A DNA stretch of 64,000 bases from JAIOQJ01 sp963718635 (GTDB lineage Bacteria; Planctomycetota; Planctomycetia; Gemmatales; Gemmataceae). Below the pieces are notes generated by a model. The model searched no databases. It was not told the DNA's origin and saw only the letters and a program-made list of their open reading frames with translations. Positions 18,945-28,166 of the stretch are shown piece by piece; position 1 is the stretch's first letter; each line of letters opens with the position of its first letter. The DNA lies in NCBI GenBank assembly GCA_963718635.1, contig OY970367.1, forward strand, positions 2,852,001-2,916,000, read 5' to 3'. The position numbers and the translations under genes are program-made.

Positions 18945-20159
18945 ATGAACGAAAATTCACATTCCGTGGTTATTGTCAGCGACGCGCACGTTCCATTTCT
19001 GGAACATTTCCCAGAACTCGATCGGCCGCCGCAGAGAATCAACATAGCGCAGACCCCGTTTCAAATCGGTCGCGAGATGTCGGCAGATTACGTTATCCAT
19101 TCACAGCGCGTTTCGAAGAACCACGCGCAGATCGTCCGCCAGGGCGCCGATTTCGTGGTTGTCGATCAGAACAGCACCAATGGCACGTTTGTCAACGGCG
19201 AACGCATCACAGAATGCCGTTTAAAGCCGCAAGACATCATCCACATTTCCCACAAGGAATTGCGTTTTGGATGGGATGTCGTTGAAGTCAATCGGTCGAG
19301 CGCGGACGGTCGAACTGCCTGCGCGGGGACACAAGCACTGACGGACAGCCTACTTAAAGGCTGGGATATGTTGCGAGAAGTGATTCGCGACCGAAAGGTG
19401 GCGGCGGTTTTTCAACCCATAGTTCACTTAGCAACGGCGGAGGTGTTTGGCTTTGAATTGCTCAGCCGCGTCACCCATCCGGGACTGAGCTCCAGCCCAG
19501 CCGCCACACTCACGTTAGCAGATAAATTTCAACTTGCCCCGGTTGTCAGTCAGCTGTTTCGCACGATTGGTCTGGAAAACGCGGCGAAGATTCCGGGCCA
19601 TGTCAACTTTTTCCTGAACCTGCACCCTACAGAGCTTACGGATTTTTCTCTGTTCGACTCTCTGGCAGAGACCGCTTCCGCGTTTCGGGATGTCGGCAGG
19701 CAGTTGGTGCTGGAAGTTCACGAGGACGCTATCGCCAGCGCAACCATGATCTACGAGCTCCGAAAGCTGCTTCGGAACCTTGGCATCCTCTTGGCTTTCG
19801 ACGACTTCGGGGCTGGCCAGACTCGTTTAAGCGAGCTGGCCGATGCGGCTCCAGACTTTTTAAAGCTTGACATGCATCTGATACGAGGGATCGATCAGGC
19901 CCCGGCGCGCCAAGACCTTATCCGTATGCTGAACGAATTTGCTAAGAGCCTAAATGTCAGTGTGATTGCTGAGGGGGTCGAGACAGAGGCCGAGGCCGAA
20001 ACCTGCCGTCAACTGGGTTGCACGTTCGCCCAAGGCTACCTGTTTGGCCATCCAAATCCCGCGACTTGGTATGTCAACAACTCTCTCTGTCAGAAAACGG
20101 CAACGGTTCCGCGATCGCTTCTTCGCCAGACGTTGTTGAAACGTGAAGTTTCCGCTTAA
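18945..20159 (+). CDS. FHA-EAL protein, predicted c-di-GMP phosphodiesterase
   Basis: A 404-aa cytoplasmic signalling protein. The N-terminal FHA domain (about 30-115), which binds phosphothreonine, has IGREMSADYVI, RVSKNHAQI and NSTNGTFVNGERI. The EAL domain (about 150-380), which hydrolyses c-di-GMP, has FELLSRV in place of EALLR, NLHPTEL, LVLEVHED, LAFDDFGAGQ, FLKLDMHLIR, VIAEGVET and QGYLFGHP. The metal and catalytic Glu, Asn, Asp, Lys and Gln positions all seem present, so activity is likely. The start is uncertain: a TTG at 18894 would add 17 residues, but the ATG at 18945 begins closer to the domain. The nearby Ser/Thr kinase could supply phosphothreonine ligands; this is inference. 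Confidence 0.85.
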   Translation: MNENSHSVVIVSDAHVPFLEHFPELDRPPQRINIAQTPFQIGREMSADYVIHSQRVSKNHAQIVRQGADFVVVDQNSTNGTFVNGERITECRLKPQDIIHISHKELRFGWDVVEVNRSSADGRTACAGTQALTDSLLKGWDMLREVIRDRKVAAVFQPIVHLATAEVFGFELLSRVTHPGLSSSPAATLTLADKFQLAPVVSQLFRTIGLENAAKIPGHVNFFLNLHPTELTDFSLFDSLAETASAFRDVGRQLVLEVHEDAIASATMIYELRKLLRNLGILLAFDDFGAGQTRLSELADAAPDFLKLDMHLIRGIDQAPARQDLIRMLNEFAKSLNVSVIAEGVETEAEAETCRQLGCTFAQGYLFGHPNPATWYVNNSLCQKTATVPRSLLRQTLLKREVSA

Positions 20160-20496
20160 GTCGGCGATTAATTAGCCTTTATCGCACCTGTTCCGAGACA
20201 AAAAAACTTTTCGGCTAGAAGCGAGAAAAGATGTACCGATGAAAGTCAAGTGGAATTATTGCCGTCGGGGGTGATGACGGCGAGGCGGGAAGGTTTGTGG
20301 TTTGCGTTCTGGGGGGTACGACGGAGGCGCGGGGAGGGCGAGATCCTCGTTGCGCTGCGCGGCGGTGGGCAAGAGGCCGGGATGGCCCCGACAAAAGGAA
20401 TGGCGGAGAGGCGGGTTAGGCGAGAAAGAGAGTTTTGCGTTTCGGTTCTCCCTTAGACTGTTAGGTTTGCACTTTTGAAAACTGCTGGGGCCAAGG
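20160..20496. other. gene-free stretch upstream of the RAYT element
   Basis: An AT-rich part follows the FHA-EAL stop (to about 20250), then a G-rich part. A 68-codon frame here (20250-20456) has no family resemblance and an unusual Arg/Gly-rich composition. No promoter or terminator is clear. Confidence 0.3.
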
Positions 20497-21274
20497 AAAG
20501 GGGACAGCGTACATTTCCCTTGTCAGACGGCGAGTGATGATCGATAATCGTCTGAATGCCACGCAATGCTCGTGCCGCTCAAGGCGGTTATTGTTACCAT
20601 GTGCTTAATCGGGGCAACGCACGGAAGACCGTCTTCCATAAGGAGGGCGACTATGCGGCGTTCGTGCGACTGCTGGGCGAGGCCGGTGAGCGGATGCCGA
20701 TGCGTTTGCTCGCCTATTGCCTGATGCCGAATCACTTTCATTTGGTGCTTTGGCCAAGGCACGATGGCGACTTGAGCGATTACATGGGCTGGCTGTTGAC
20801 CGCCCATGTACGCCGTTATCATCAGCATTACCATTCGAGCGGCCACGTCTGGCAGGGGCGCTATAAAGCATTTCCGATCCAGGAAAACAATCATTTGTTG
20901 ACGGTGATGCGTTATGGTGAGCGTAATCCGCTACGTGCCGGTTTGGTCGAGCGAGTACAAGATTGGCGCTGGTCAAGCGCGAGCGTTGACCGCAGCGGCG
21001 CCCCGGTGTTAGATGCGGGACCGGTGCCCCGTCCGGCAACTTGGGTATCGTGGGTGAATGAACCGCAGACGGAAGCGGAAGTCGAGGCCTTGCGAGAGTG
21101 CCTGCGTCGCAACCGGCCATTCGGCGAGGTTCCTTGGCAGATAGAAATAGCGGAGCGTCTGGGAATCGAAGCGAGCTTGCGACCTCGCGGACGACCGAGG
21201 AAAGCAATACTGATGTGCCTAAGTCGCTATTCGACGTGGACAGTTTCGGCTTGTAAAAGTACGCTGTCCCCTTT
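20497..21274 (+). mobile_element. RAYT gene flanked by inverted 16-mers
   Basis: The transposase gene is bracketed by AAAGGGGACAGCGTAC (20497-20512) and its exact reverse complement GTACGCTGTCCCCTTT (21259-21274). RAYT genes are known to be flanked by the repeats they act on. Close copies of the left end lie at 22463-22570, where only the 5' part of the gene remains. Confidence 0.75.
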
Positions 21275-21425
21275 TCTTAGTCAAGCCGGAGTTCCAAGAT
21301 CAAAATGGAACGCCGTAAACAGGACGGGCGACGTTGCTGCTGAGGCACGACTTACCGGCCAGCTAAAGCGCAATGAGCTAACAAGTCAGGGCATCCCTAC
21401 AGTCAGACAGAGTGGGGGTGACTGA
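20556..21425 (+). CDS. REP-associated tyrosine transposase (Y1/TnpA_REP)
   Basis: A single-strand DNA transposase of the HUH Y1 family, thought to move or maintain REP palindromes. It starts at the ATG at 20556 with MPRNARAAQGGYCYHVLNRG. The HUH motif is in LMPNHFHLVLWPR, and the region HVWQGRYKAFPIQ carries the candidate catalytic Tyr. The segment RNPLRAGLVERVQDWRWSS is typical of the family. The recognisable protein ends near RPRGRPRK (about residue 220). The last ~65 residues read through the right flanking repeat and look non-coding, so the normal stop may have been lost by mutation or a one-base indel near 21205 (a TGA is available in the next frame). Confidence 0.9.
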   Translation: MPRNARAAQGGYCYHVLNRGNARKTVFHKEGDYAAFVRLLGEAGERMPMRLLAYCLMPNHFHLVLWPRHDGDLSDYMGWLLTAHVRRYHQHYHSSGHVWQGRYKAFPIQENNHLLTVMRYGERNPLRAGLVERVQDWRWSSASVDRSGAPVLDAGPVPRPATWVSWVNEPQTEAEVEALRECLRRNRPFGEVPWQIEIAERLGIEASLRPRGRPRKAILMCLSRYSTWTVSACKSTLSPFLSQAGVPRSKWNAVNRTGDVAAEARLTGQLKRNELTSQGIPTVRQSGGD

Positions 21426-21426
21426 G

Positions 21427-21821
21427 ATGAGTTCTAAGACCCCGCTCTATCAAATTCCGGTGGCTTCTACGGAGTTTGCGACGAGCGACGCACATATGCT
21501 TCGGAGCACTATCAGGTACGAATACTATCGAAATAGCGTGCTCTATCGGAGTGGTATCCGTTTCAATCAGGTTCTGGCAACGAGAAGCGCGTTGAGCGAT
21601 GTTGCACACTTTGGCATCTTGAGGGCGCATATGATACCTTAGTAGAAATTGAAGGATCATCGTGGCCTGCAGAGATCTATGTAGACACCGCCGAACAATG
21701 GCGAGACAAATGGGAAATGCACCACTACATGATTTACTTGGATAGTGCTGGCTGTTTTGAAGTTATCGCTGCAACGTGGGACATTCTTCAAGAGGAAATA
21801 GGTTCGTGGTCACAGATTTGA
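21427..21821 (+). pseudogene. unknown partner of the RNA 2'-phosphotransferase, one frame break
   Basis: The start is the ATG at 21427 (MSSKTPLYQIPVASTEFATS). The frame reads IRYEYYRNSVLYRSGIR, then breaks near 21565; one base over, it continues FQSGSGNEKRVERCCTLWHL, VEIEGSSWPAEIYVDTAEQW and MIYLDSAGCFEVIAATWDIL to the TGA at 21819-21821. The product would be about 130 aa and soluble. I recognise no family. Its 3' end overlaps the GTG start of the kptA-like gene by 16 bases, indicating one transcript and perhaps a shared role. Confidence 0.5.
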
Positions 21822-22366
21822 GCATCCTAAGCCGTGTTACATCCCATGCCCTTCGTCATGAACCTTGGCTATATGAACTTGAACTCGACAACGAAGGCTG
21901 GACTTCGGTGAAAAGTCTTATAGCTGCGTTGAGCAGAGAACAACCGGCCTGGGTGGATTTGTCGGAAGGTGATCTTGTCCGCATGATTAATAGTTCTGAT
22001 AAGCGACGGCATGAGCTCCATGATGGGCGCATTCGTGCGATTTACGGCCACTCCATTGCAGGCAATCTCAAGCATAGCCCTGCAACTCCGCCGGAACTAC
22101 TTTATCTCGGAACTGCCCCTGAAGTTGTTTCACTTATTAGCTCGTCGGGGCTTTTGCCAATGGGAAGGCAATATGCACATCTTTCCGTTGATGAAGCCAC
22201 CGTGACTGAGGTAGGTAAGCGGAAGGCGAAATCACCGAAAGTCCTTTGTATTCTAGCTAGGAATGCGAGTGATAGCGGGGTGATTTTCTACGAAGGAAAT
22301 GACAAGGTTTGGCTTGCCAATTTTGTCCCACCGGATTTCATTGTTTTTCCGGGTGAGATTGCCTAA
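21806..22366 (+). CDS. kptA: RNA 2'-phosphotransferase, Tpt1/KptA family
   Basis: This family removes an internal 2'-phosphate from RNA using NAD+, giving ADP-ribose 1'',2''-cyclic phosphate and nicotinamide. In fungi it completes tRNA splicing; the bacterial role is unsettled. The start is the GTG at 21806 (186 aa, usual size). The N-terminal winged-helix lobe has ILSRVTSHALRHEP, which supplies the RH pair (17-18), and NEGWTSVKSLIAAL. The catalytic lobe has IRAIYGHS (Arg77), PPELLYLGT and GLLPMGRQYAHLS (Arg121). The LYHGT motif of the family reads LYLGT here, a notable His-to-Leu change. The catalytic Arg-His-Arg-Arg set seems complete. Its neighbours suggest RNA repair or modification, but nothing else here is tied to RNA ligation. 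Confidence 0.88.
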   Translation: MVTDLSILSRVTSHALRHEPWLYELELDNEGWTSVKSLIAALSREQPAWVDLSEGDLVRMINSSDKRRHELHDGRIRAIYGHSIAGNLKHSPATPPELLYLGTAPEVVSLISSSGLLPMGRQYAHLSVDEATVTEVGKRKAKSPKVLCILARNASDSGVIFYEGNDKVWLANFVPPDFIVFPGEIA

Positions 22367-22717
22367 GGGGAAAACAAAGGGGTCGACGAAAAAAGGGACG
22401 AAAAAAGGGGACGGGAAGAAAAAAAGGCGGACGGGCACGTTTTCTCTTGCCGGTTGGGCCAGGAAAAGGGGACAGCGCGGACAGCGTACTTTTCCCTTGC
22501 CAAACGGCGAGCGAGGGTTGATAATCGTCTGAATACCACGCAACGCGCGCCGCTCAAGGCGGCTATTGAAGAGAAAAAAGGGGCGCATTTCTTTTTCGCT
22601 TGAAAAAAGAAGGGGACGCATCGCCCCAGCGTAAATTTTCGCCGGAAACTAAGTGCAGAAAAAAGGGACCTGTCACTCTTGCACAGCAACGGCGGCAATA
22701 CTCATCCATTCATCCAC
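22367..22717. repeat. RAYT 5'-end relic and purine-rich repeats
   Basis: No intact gene. Bases 22380-22440 are a purine-rich string (AAAAAAGGGGACGGG-type words). Bases 22463-22570 match the RAYT left end at 20497-20593, including GATAATCGTCTGAAT and CGCTCAAGGCGG, but the start ATG is ATA and the gene is cut after about 14 codons. The rest (22575-22717) has further GGGGACG and AAAAAGGGAC words. Confidence 0.75.
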
Positions 22718-24187
22718 TCACGATGAGCAGCTTACAACCAATTCTTTGCCCCAGGCGGGGGCGGGTTGGGCGTAGTGGTCCATGCCGGGTTGTTCGTCGA
22801 AGGGGCGGCGTAGGACGTTGAAGAGGCGTTCGGTTTCGCCGAACTCTTTTTGTTGGACGGCCTGGTCAATTGCGATCTGGGCCAGATAATTGCGCAAAAT
22901 GAATTTGGGGTTTACCCGATTCATCCTCTGTCGGCGTTCGACGTCGATGGAGCCTTCGGCCAGCAAACGCCTTTGGTAAAGAGACGACCACTGCAGCCAG
23001 CCATCGGGTTTGCCGAACATATTCCGCAGTTCATGATTCGCGGTTGGTTCAACCGAATTGAAATTAGCTAATTTCCTAAAAAAGATGGTGTAATCGACCC
23101 GGTTCTCGGCGAGCAGATCGAGCAGGGTGATCCAGAGTTGTTGGTCGTCTGCAAGAGTCGTTGTCAGGCCGAGTTTAGCGCCCATCAACTGTTGCATCTG
23201 GTCGTTGAAGGCGTTCGCATATGTTTCGAGCGATTGAATCAAAGTCTCTTTCGAAACAAAGGGGATCAAAGTCTGTGCCAGACAAGCGAGATTCCAATAG
23301 CCAATGCTCGCCTGCTGATCGAAGGCATAACGGCCGCTGTTGTCGGAGTGATTGCAGATCAAGCTCGGTTCGAACTCCTCCATGAAACCGAATGGGCCGT
23401 AATCGAGCGTTAGCCCGAGGATCGACATGTTGTCCGTGTTTAAAACACCATGCGCAAAGCCGATCGCCTGCCAATGCGCCACCAGGCGGGCTGTGCGCTG
23501 CACCACTTCTTCGAAGAAGAGGCGATAGCGGTCCGGCTCATCGGTGAACTGCGGAAAGTGTCCGCTTATCACATAGTCGGCAAGGATCTGAAGAGATTCG
23601 TGTTCGCCATGATGATAGAAGACTTCAAACGATCCAAAGCGAACGTGCGAAGGCGCCATGCGCAAGAGCAACGCACCTGTTTCGACCGATTCGCGGTAGA
23701 CCTCCAGGTCGGTGCCGACGATCGAGAGGGCACGCGTGGTGGGGACGCCCAGCGCGTGCATCGCTTCGCTGCAGAGATATTCCCGAATGCACGAGCGCAG
23801 CACGGCACGGCCATCGCCGAAGCGCGAGAAGGCGGTGCGACCGGCGCCCTTCAAGTGCAGATCCCACTTTTCGCCACGATCGTTTTTTACTTCACCCAGA
23901 AGAATGGCCCGGCCATCGCCGAGCTGCGGCACGTATGAGCCGAACTGATGCCCGGCATAACGCATCGCCACCGGCTGACTGCCGGGCAACAAGCGGTTGC
24001 CGCTAAAGTATTCGACGAATTCCGGTCGGCGCGCCTGGGCCGGATCAAGGTCGATCAACGAAGCCGCATCGGGGTTGAAGGCGACCAAGTAGGGCGCGGA
24101 AACGGGCGTCGGCGCCACCTTCTGCTGGAAACCGGCCGGCAAGCGCGCATAGGTGTTGTCGAAAGCGAGCGATTCAAGTGAATTCAT
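22718..24187 (-). CDS. selO: SelO-family protein adenylyltransferase
   Basis: A pseudokinase-fold enzyme that transfers AMP from ATP to protein hydroxyl groups, linked to oxidative stress. It is 489 aa and intact, the usual length. Motifs include RYAGHQFGSYVPQLGDGRA, DLHLKGAGRTAFSRFGDGRA, REYLCSEAMHALGVPTTRAL, FAHGVLNTDNMSILGLTLDY and RVNPKFILRNYLAQIAI. It ends in VVSCSS: the Cys occupies the place where eukaryotic SelO has selenocysteine near the C-terminus. It is monocistronic, with the PVC cytochrome gene starting divergently at 24375. Confidence 0.95.
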   Translation of the reverse strand: MNSLESLAFDNTYARLPAGFQQKVAPTPVSAPYLVAFNPDAASLIDLDPAQARRPEFVEYFSGNRLLPGSQPVAMRYAGHQFGSYVPQLGDGRAILLGEVKNDRGEKWDLHLKGAGRTAFSRFGDGRAVLRSCIREYLCSEAMHALGVPTTRALSIVGTDLEVYRESVETGALLLRMAPSHVRFGSFEVFYHHGEHESLQILADYVISGHFPQFTDEPDRYRLFFEEVVQRTARLVAHWQAIGFAHGVLNTDNMSILGLTLDYGPFGFMEEFEPSLICNHSDNSGRYAFDQQASIGYWNLACLAQTLIPFVSKETLIQSLETYANAFNDQMQQLMGAKLGLTTTLADDQQLWITLLDLLAENRVDYTIFFRKLANFNSVEPTANHELRNMFGKPDGWLQWSSLYQRRLLAEGSIDVERRQRMNRVNPKFILRNYLAQIAIDQAVQQKEFGETERLFNVLRRPFDEQPGMDHYAQPAPAWGKELVVSCSS

Positions 24188-24245
24188 ATAGAAGAAGTTT
24201 ACGAGAGGGCTTGGCGGTTTCCAAAACTTTTCGTCAGCGCCCTCA

Positions 24246-24289
24246 TTTGACGCTCTGCGTCAAACGTCTTCTTCGACGCTCTGCGTCGA
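24246..24289. repeat. TTTGACGC...GCGTCAAA palindromes
   Basis: Two short palindromes lie side by side in the divergent intergenic region: TTTGACGCTCTGCGTCAAA and CGACGCTCTGCGTCG. Related words (GACGCAGAGCGTC, CGACGCCGAGCGTC) occur around 53111-53150. Confidence 0.75.
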
Positions 24290-24374
24290 TCCGCTCCGAA
24301 AATATGGCGAAATCCATCTCGATTCCGCTAAACTGAATTCAACCTACCTTTGCCACTTCCGGAGCTTCCCGCGC

Positions 24375-27300
24375 ATGAACCGCTGCCTGCCTCTCCTGAT
24401 CGCTTTGTTGTTATTGCCGACCTCTGCGCCTGCCCAGTTGGCGCCGGAAGAGTCGATGAAAAAATTCACCGTGGCCGATGGCTTGCAGATCGAACTGTTC
24501 GCCGCCGAGCCGATGCTCATCAACCCGACTTCGATTGATGTCGATCACAAAGGCCGAGTGTGGGTGGCCGAGGCGGTCAATTATCGGCGGAAGAATTTTG
24601 GCCGGCCAATTTTGCGCAAAGAAGGCGACCGCATCCAGGTGTTGATCGACGAGACGGGCGAGGGCAAAGCGACCAAGGCGGTCACTTTCTACCAAGGCGA
24701 AGAACTTTACGGGCCGCTCGGCGTGTGTGTTGCTCCATATGCCGATGGCAAAGGGCAGCGGGTGTTTGTGTGTCAATCGCCCGATATCCTCGTGTTCGAA
24801 GACAAAGATGGCGACCTAATTGCCGATGGCCCGCCGAAAAAATTCCTCACCGGCTTCGGCGGTTTCGATCACGATCACGGCGTTCACGGCATCAACATCG
24901 GGCCCGATGGCAAGCTTTATTTCACTGTCGGCGACCAAGGCGTGAAGAACCTGCAGAGCACCGATGGCAAAGGCCCGAAGTTCAACAGCAACAACACCGA
25001 TTGCCGAGCGGGCACCGTATGGCGCTGCGATATGGACGGCACGAATCTCGAACTGATCGCCCACAATTTCCGCAACAATTACGAATGCTGCGTCAACAGT
25101 TTTGGCGAAATCTGGCTCTCCGACAACGACGACGACGGCAACCAGCAAACGCGCATCTGCTTCGTCATGCCCGGCGGCAACTACGGCTATCATCCGCGCG
25201 GCGCGGGCCAAAGCCATTGGCACGAAGAGCAGCCGGGCATCGTCCACAAAGCGCTACGCACCGGCTTCGGCTCGCCGACGGGCATTTGCTTCTACGAAGG
25301 CAACTTGCTGCCGAAGAAGTATCAAGGCGAACTGCTGCACTGCGACGCCGGCCCGCGCGAATTTCGCGCCTTCATCCGCAAACCCAAGGGCGCCGGCTAC
25401 GAACTCGAAAAAGAAGTGTTGGTGACCAGCACCGACAACTGGTTCCGCCTGAGCGATTGCTGCGTCGCCCCCGATGGCAGCGTCATGCTCGCCGACTGGT
25501 ACGACCCCGGCGTCGGCGGCCACGGCATGGGCGACTGGACGCGGGGCAGGATTTATCGTGTGACGCCGAAAGGGCACAAGGGGTATAAGGTGCCGGAGGT
25601 GAAGGTAGACACTGTCGAAGAAATTGCAAAGGCTCTTGAGTCGCCCTGTCTCGCTACTCGCTCCCTGGTCGGCGAGGCAATCCGCCAGCGTTCGGAAGAC
25701 GACTTCAGGAAAGACTATCTCGGCGGCTCCCCCGCGACTGGGCCCGCACCTGGTTTGGGGAAACTCACCCGACTCCTGATTGGTGATTATAAACCCGAAC
25801 TAAGACAGCCTACAGAGATCGAACTGACTGCCTTTAGCCGAAGTATATTACTGTATAATTCAGCGCCCCAAAACAAGCTTATACTTGCCAAAATGGAACC
25901 GATTGAGCAATTCCAATTTTCTATGGCGGGTTCGGTCATGGGCACTATTCTCGCAATGTATGATCGGGGTGATGTTACGGAAAATACATCTCGCCGATCG
26001 ACGGACCGTCTTATCTCAACTCTCGGACCAGGTTTCAAGGAACTACGCCGACGGGGAGTGACACTCGCACAGGTGCTTGCAGACTTCCACCCGGATACTC
26101 CGGTGAAAAGACCGGTCAATCCCGCTGTTGAAATCGCCGAATTGCGTGATGGGAAAAGCCCGTTTCCTACGCGATTAGCAATTCCAATTTGTCGCGAAAT
26201 TCTCCTCGCTTTACGGCACGAGGATGCCAAGCCGGTCAGTCTCTGCTTTTACCCCTTGGCGCAACTCTACGATGGCCAAGACATCTTCTACCGTGCCGCT
26301 CTCAACATCGCCTGCGGCACCGATCCGGAACGCCGTGACAAAATCCTTGCTGACTTCGACAAGCACTTCCCTGAATGGAATGACAAGGTGGCCGATCTGG
26401 TGTGGGAACTTCGGCCCAAGTCGGTGCTGCCGCGACTGAGCAAACTGTTGGCCGACCCCAAGTTGACTGTTGCGCAGAAGGCGAGAATCGTCGAGATTCT
26501 GGCCGCTTCCGACGACATCGCTGCCGGGCACACGATGCTGGGCCTGCTCAAAGCCGACTTGCCGGCCGAGGTCAAAGCGAAAGCATTGGAGCAGATTCAA
26601 ACTTCCGTTGTGACTAAGTGGAAAGGGTTGCAAGCGAGCAAGGAACTGGCGGCGAGCATCGACGATTTACTCGCTGGTGCTGCGACGAAGATCCATGGCC
26701 TGCAACTTATCGGCGCTGCCAATGCCGTGGATCGATTGAGTGCGGTCGCGGCCATTGCGGCCGACGAGAAAGGCGCCAGCGATCTACGCATGGAAGCCGT
26801 CCGCACCCTGGGCAAGCTGAAGTCACCGAAGGCCCTGGGTGTGATCGAAGGCCTATTGCAACCGGGTATCTACGCGAATCAAGCTTTGGCCACTGAAGTC
26901 CTCAACGCGCTGGCCGCGCAAATTGGAGCGCCGCCGAAGAAGGGCGTCGTCGATCTATCAGCCCAAAAAGCGCTGACTGATCTGAGCGAATTCACTTTGA
27001 ACGCGAGCGTGCCGTTGCCCCTGCGCAAAGCGGCGGTGGAAGCACTATCGGGCTCACAGCAAGGGACGCAATGGTTGCTCGACACGCATCAGAAAAAGAC
27101 ACTCACGGCCGATCTGGTGGCCGATACTGGAAGACTGTTGCGCAACACGCCTTATCAAGGCATTCGCAACAAGGCGCTCACGCTCTTCCCCGCGCCGGGC
27201 AAGCTGGATCCAAAGAGTTTGCCTTCGCCGGCATCACTGGCGAAACTCGTCGGCAATCCGGATAAGGGTAAGCTGCTTCTGGCCGCCAGTTTAAAGGGCG

Positions 27301-28166
27301 AAACGCAGTGCCTCAAGTGCCACACGGTTCGCGGCATCGGCGGCAGCATTGGCCCCGATCTCTCCATGATCGGCAAGAAAGCGAGTAAGGAGAACCTGTT
27401 CGAATCGATCCTGCAGCCGAGCAAGGCGATCGCCGACCAGTATCTGCAATGGCAGATCGAAAACACGGCGGGGCAGAAGATTCTCGGGCTGATCGTCGAA
27501 GAAACGCCGAACTCGGTCACCATCCGCGATGCCAACGGCAAAGACACCAAGATCGCCAAGGGGGACATCGAAAGCCGAACGAAGAGCTTGGTGTCGATCA
27601 TGCCCGAAGACCTTATCAAAACGCTGACGGAAGACGAGTTCATCGACCTGGTCGCGTATTTGTTCACACTGAAGACGCCCTCGTTGACGCCGGAATCGTG
27701 GTACATCGCCGGGCCGTTTGAGACCGGCGATAAGAGCCTGGATACCGTCTATGAGCCCGAGAACGCCAAAGCCTTTGACCCCAATGCCGTGTTCAAAGGC
27801 AAGGGTAGTGAAGTGAAGTGGAAGACGGTCAGGAACAAAGACGGCTTCGTCGATCTGCAAGCGCACTATGCGCCCGACAGCACGGAAAACATTTCTTATC
27901 TCTATCAGCAGATTGAATCGCCAGTCGATCAGGAAGCGACAATCTATCTTGGTACAACGGAAGCTTTTAAACTCTGGGTGAATAACGAAAAATTGTTTGA
28001 AAAACGCAAATTAGCATCTCCGGCGCCGCAAAATGACACGGTAACGGTGAAGCTGAAAAAAGGAATCAACAGCGTTGTGCTAAAGACACTCAACGGAGCG
28101 CCTCAGAGCGGCTTTAGCTTCAGCGTCGGGAGCGAGCAGGAGTTGAAAGTGGCGCCGGTGAAATAA
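24375..28166 (+). CDS. PVC-type membrane-bound dehydrogenase-like cytochrome
   Basis: A 1263-aa exported multidomain protein typical of planctomycetes and verrucomicrobia. A signal peptide (NRCLPLLIALLLLPTSAPAQ) is followed by a beta-propeller dehydrogenase-like domain (about 30-400) with GHGMGDWTRGRIYRV near its end, a helical HEAT-like region (about 420-900), and a cytochrome c module with CLKCH at about 979-983, IGPDLSMIGKKASKENLFES and a C-terminal EDEFIDLVAYLF. The last ~170 residues (from PESWYIAGPFE) form a beta-rich, possibly carbohydrate-binding domain. The CxxCH motif indicates covalent heme outside the cytoplasm. The substrate is unknown; sugar or alcohol oxidation is often suggested. 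The gene is intact. Confidence 0.9.
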   Translation: MNRCLPLLIALLLLPTSAPAQLAPEESMKKFTVADGLQIELFAAEPMLINPTSIDVDHKGRVWVAEAVNYRRKNFGRPILRKEGDRIQVLIDETGEGKATKAVTFYQGEELYGPLGVCVAPYADGKGQRVFVCQSPDILVFEDKDGDLIADGPPKKFLTGFGGFDHDHGVHGINIGPDGKLYFTVGDQGVKNLQSTDGKGPKFNSNNTDCRAGTVWRCDMDGTNLELIAHNFRNNYECCVNSFGEIWLSDNDDDGNQQTRICFVMPGGNYGYHPRGAGQSHWHEEQPGIVHKALRTGFGSPTGICFYEGNLLPKKYQGELLHCDAGPREFRAFIRKPKGAGYELEKEVLVTSTDNWFRLSDCCVAPDGSVMLADWYDPGVGGHGMGDWTRGRIYRVTPKGHKGYKVPEVKVDTVEEIAKALESPCLATRSLVGEAIRQRSEDDFRKDYLGGSPATGPAPGLGKLTRLLIGDYKPELRQPTEIELTAFSRSILLYNSAPQNKLILAKMEPIEQFQFSMAGSVMGTILAMYDRGDVTENTSRRSTDRLISTLGPGFKELRRRGVTLAQVLADFHPDTPVKRPVNPAVEIAELRDGKSPFPTRLAIPICREILLALRHEDAKPVSLCFYPLAQLYDGQDIFYRAALNIACGTDPERRDKILADFDKHFPEWNDKVADLVWELRPKSVLPRLSKLLADPKLTVAQKARIVEILAASDDIAAGHTMLGLLKADLPAEVKAKALEQIQTSVVTKWKGLQASKELAASIDDLLAGAATKIHGLQLIGAANAVDRLSAVAAIAADEKGASDLRMEAVRTLGKLKSPKALGVIEGLLQPGIYANQALATEVLNALAAQIGAPPKKGVVDLSAQKALTDLSEFTLNASVPLPLRKAAVEALSGSQQGTQWLLDTHQKKTLTADLVADTGRLLRNTPYQGIRNKALTLFPAPGKLDPKSLPSPASLAKLVGNPDKGKLLLAASLKGETQCLKCHTVRGIGGSIGPDLSMIGKKASKENLFESILQPSKAIADQYLQWQIENTAGQKILGLIVEETPNSVTIRDANGKDTKIAKGDIESRTKSLVSIMPEDLIKTLTEDEFIDLVAYLFTLKTPSLTPESWYIAGPFETGDKSLDTVYEPENAKAFDPNAVFKGKGSEVKWKTVRNKDGFVDLQAHYAPDSTENISYLYQQIESPVDQEATIYLGTTEAFKLWVNNEKLFEKRKLASPAPQNDTVTVKLKKGINSVVLKTLNGAPQSGFSFSVGSEQELKVAPVK

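Noticed and set aside
20250..20456. 68-codon plus-strand frame before the RAYT element
   Set aside because: Arg/Gly-rich, no ribosome site and no resemblance to any family.
22718..22760. possible selenocysteine at the SelO C-terminus
   Set aside because: The C-terminal residues read SCSS with an ordinary Cys codon and the frame ends normally, so no UGA recoding is needed.
24560..25588. 342-codon plus-strand frame inside the PVC cytochrome gene
   Set aside because: It is a shifted shadow of the dehydrogenase domain, made almost entirely of Arg, Gln and His, as expected from an out-of-frame GC-rich gene.
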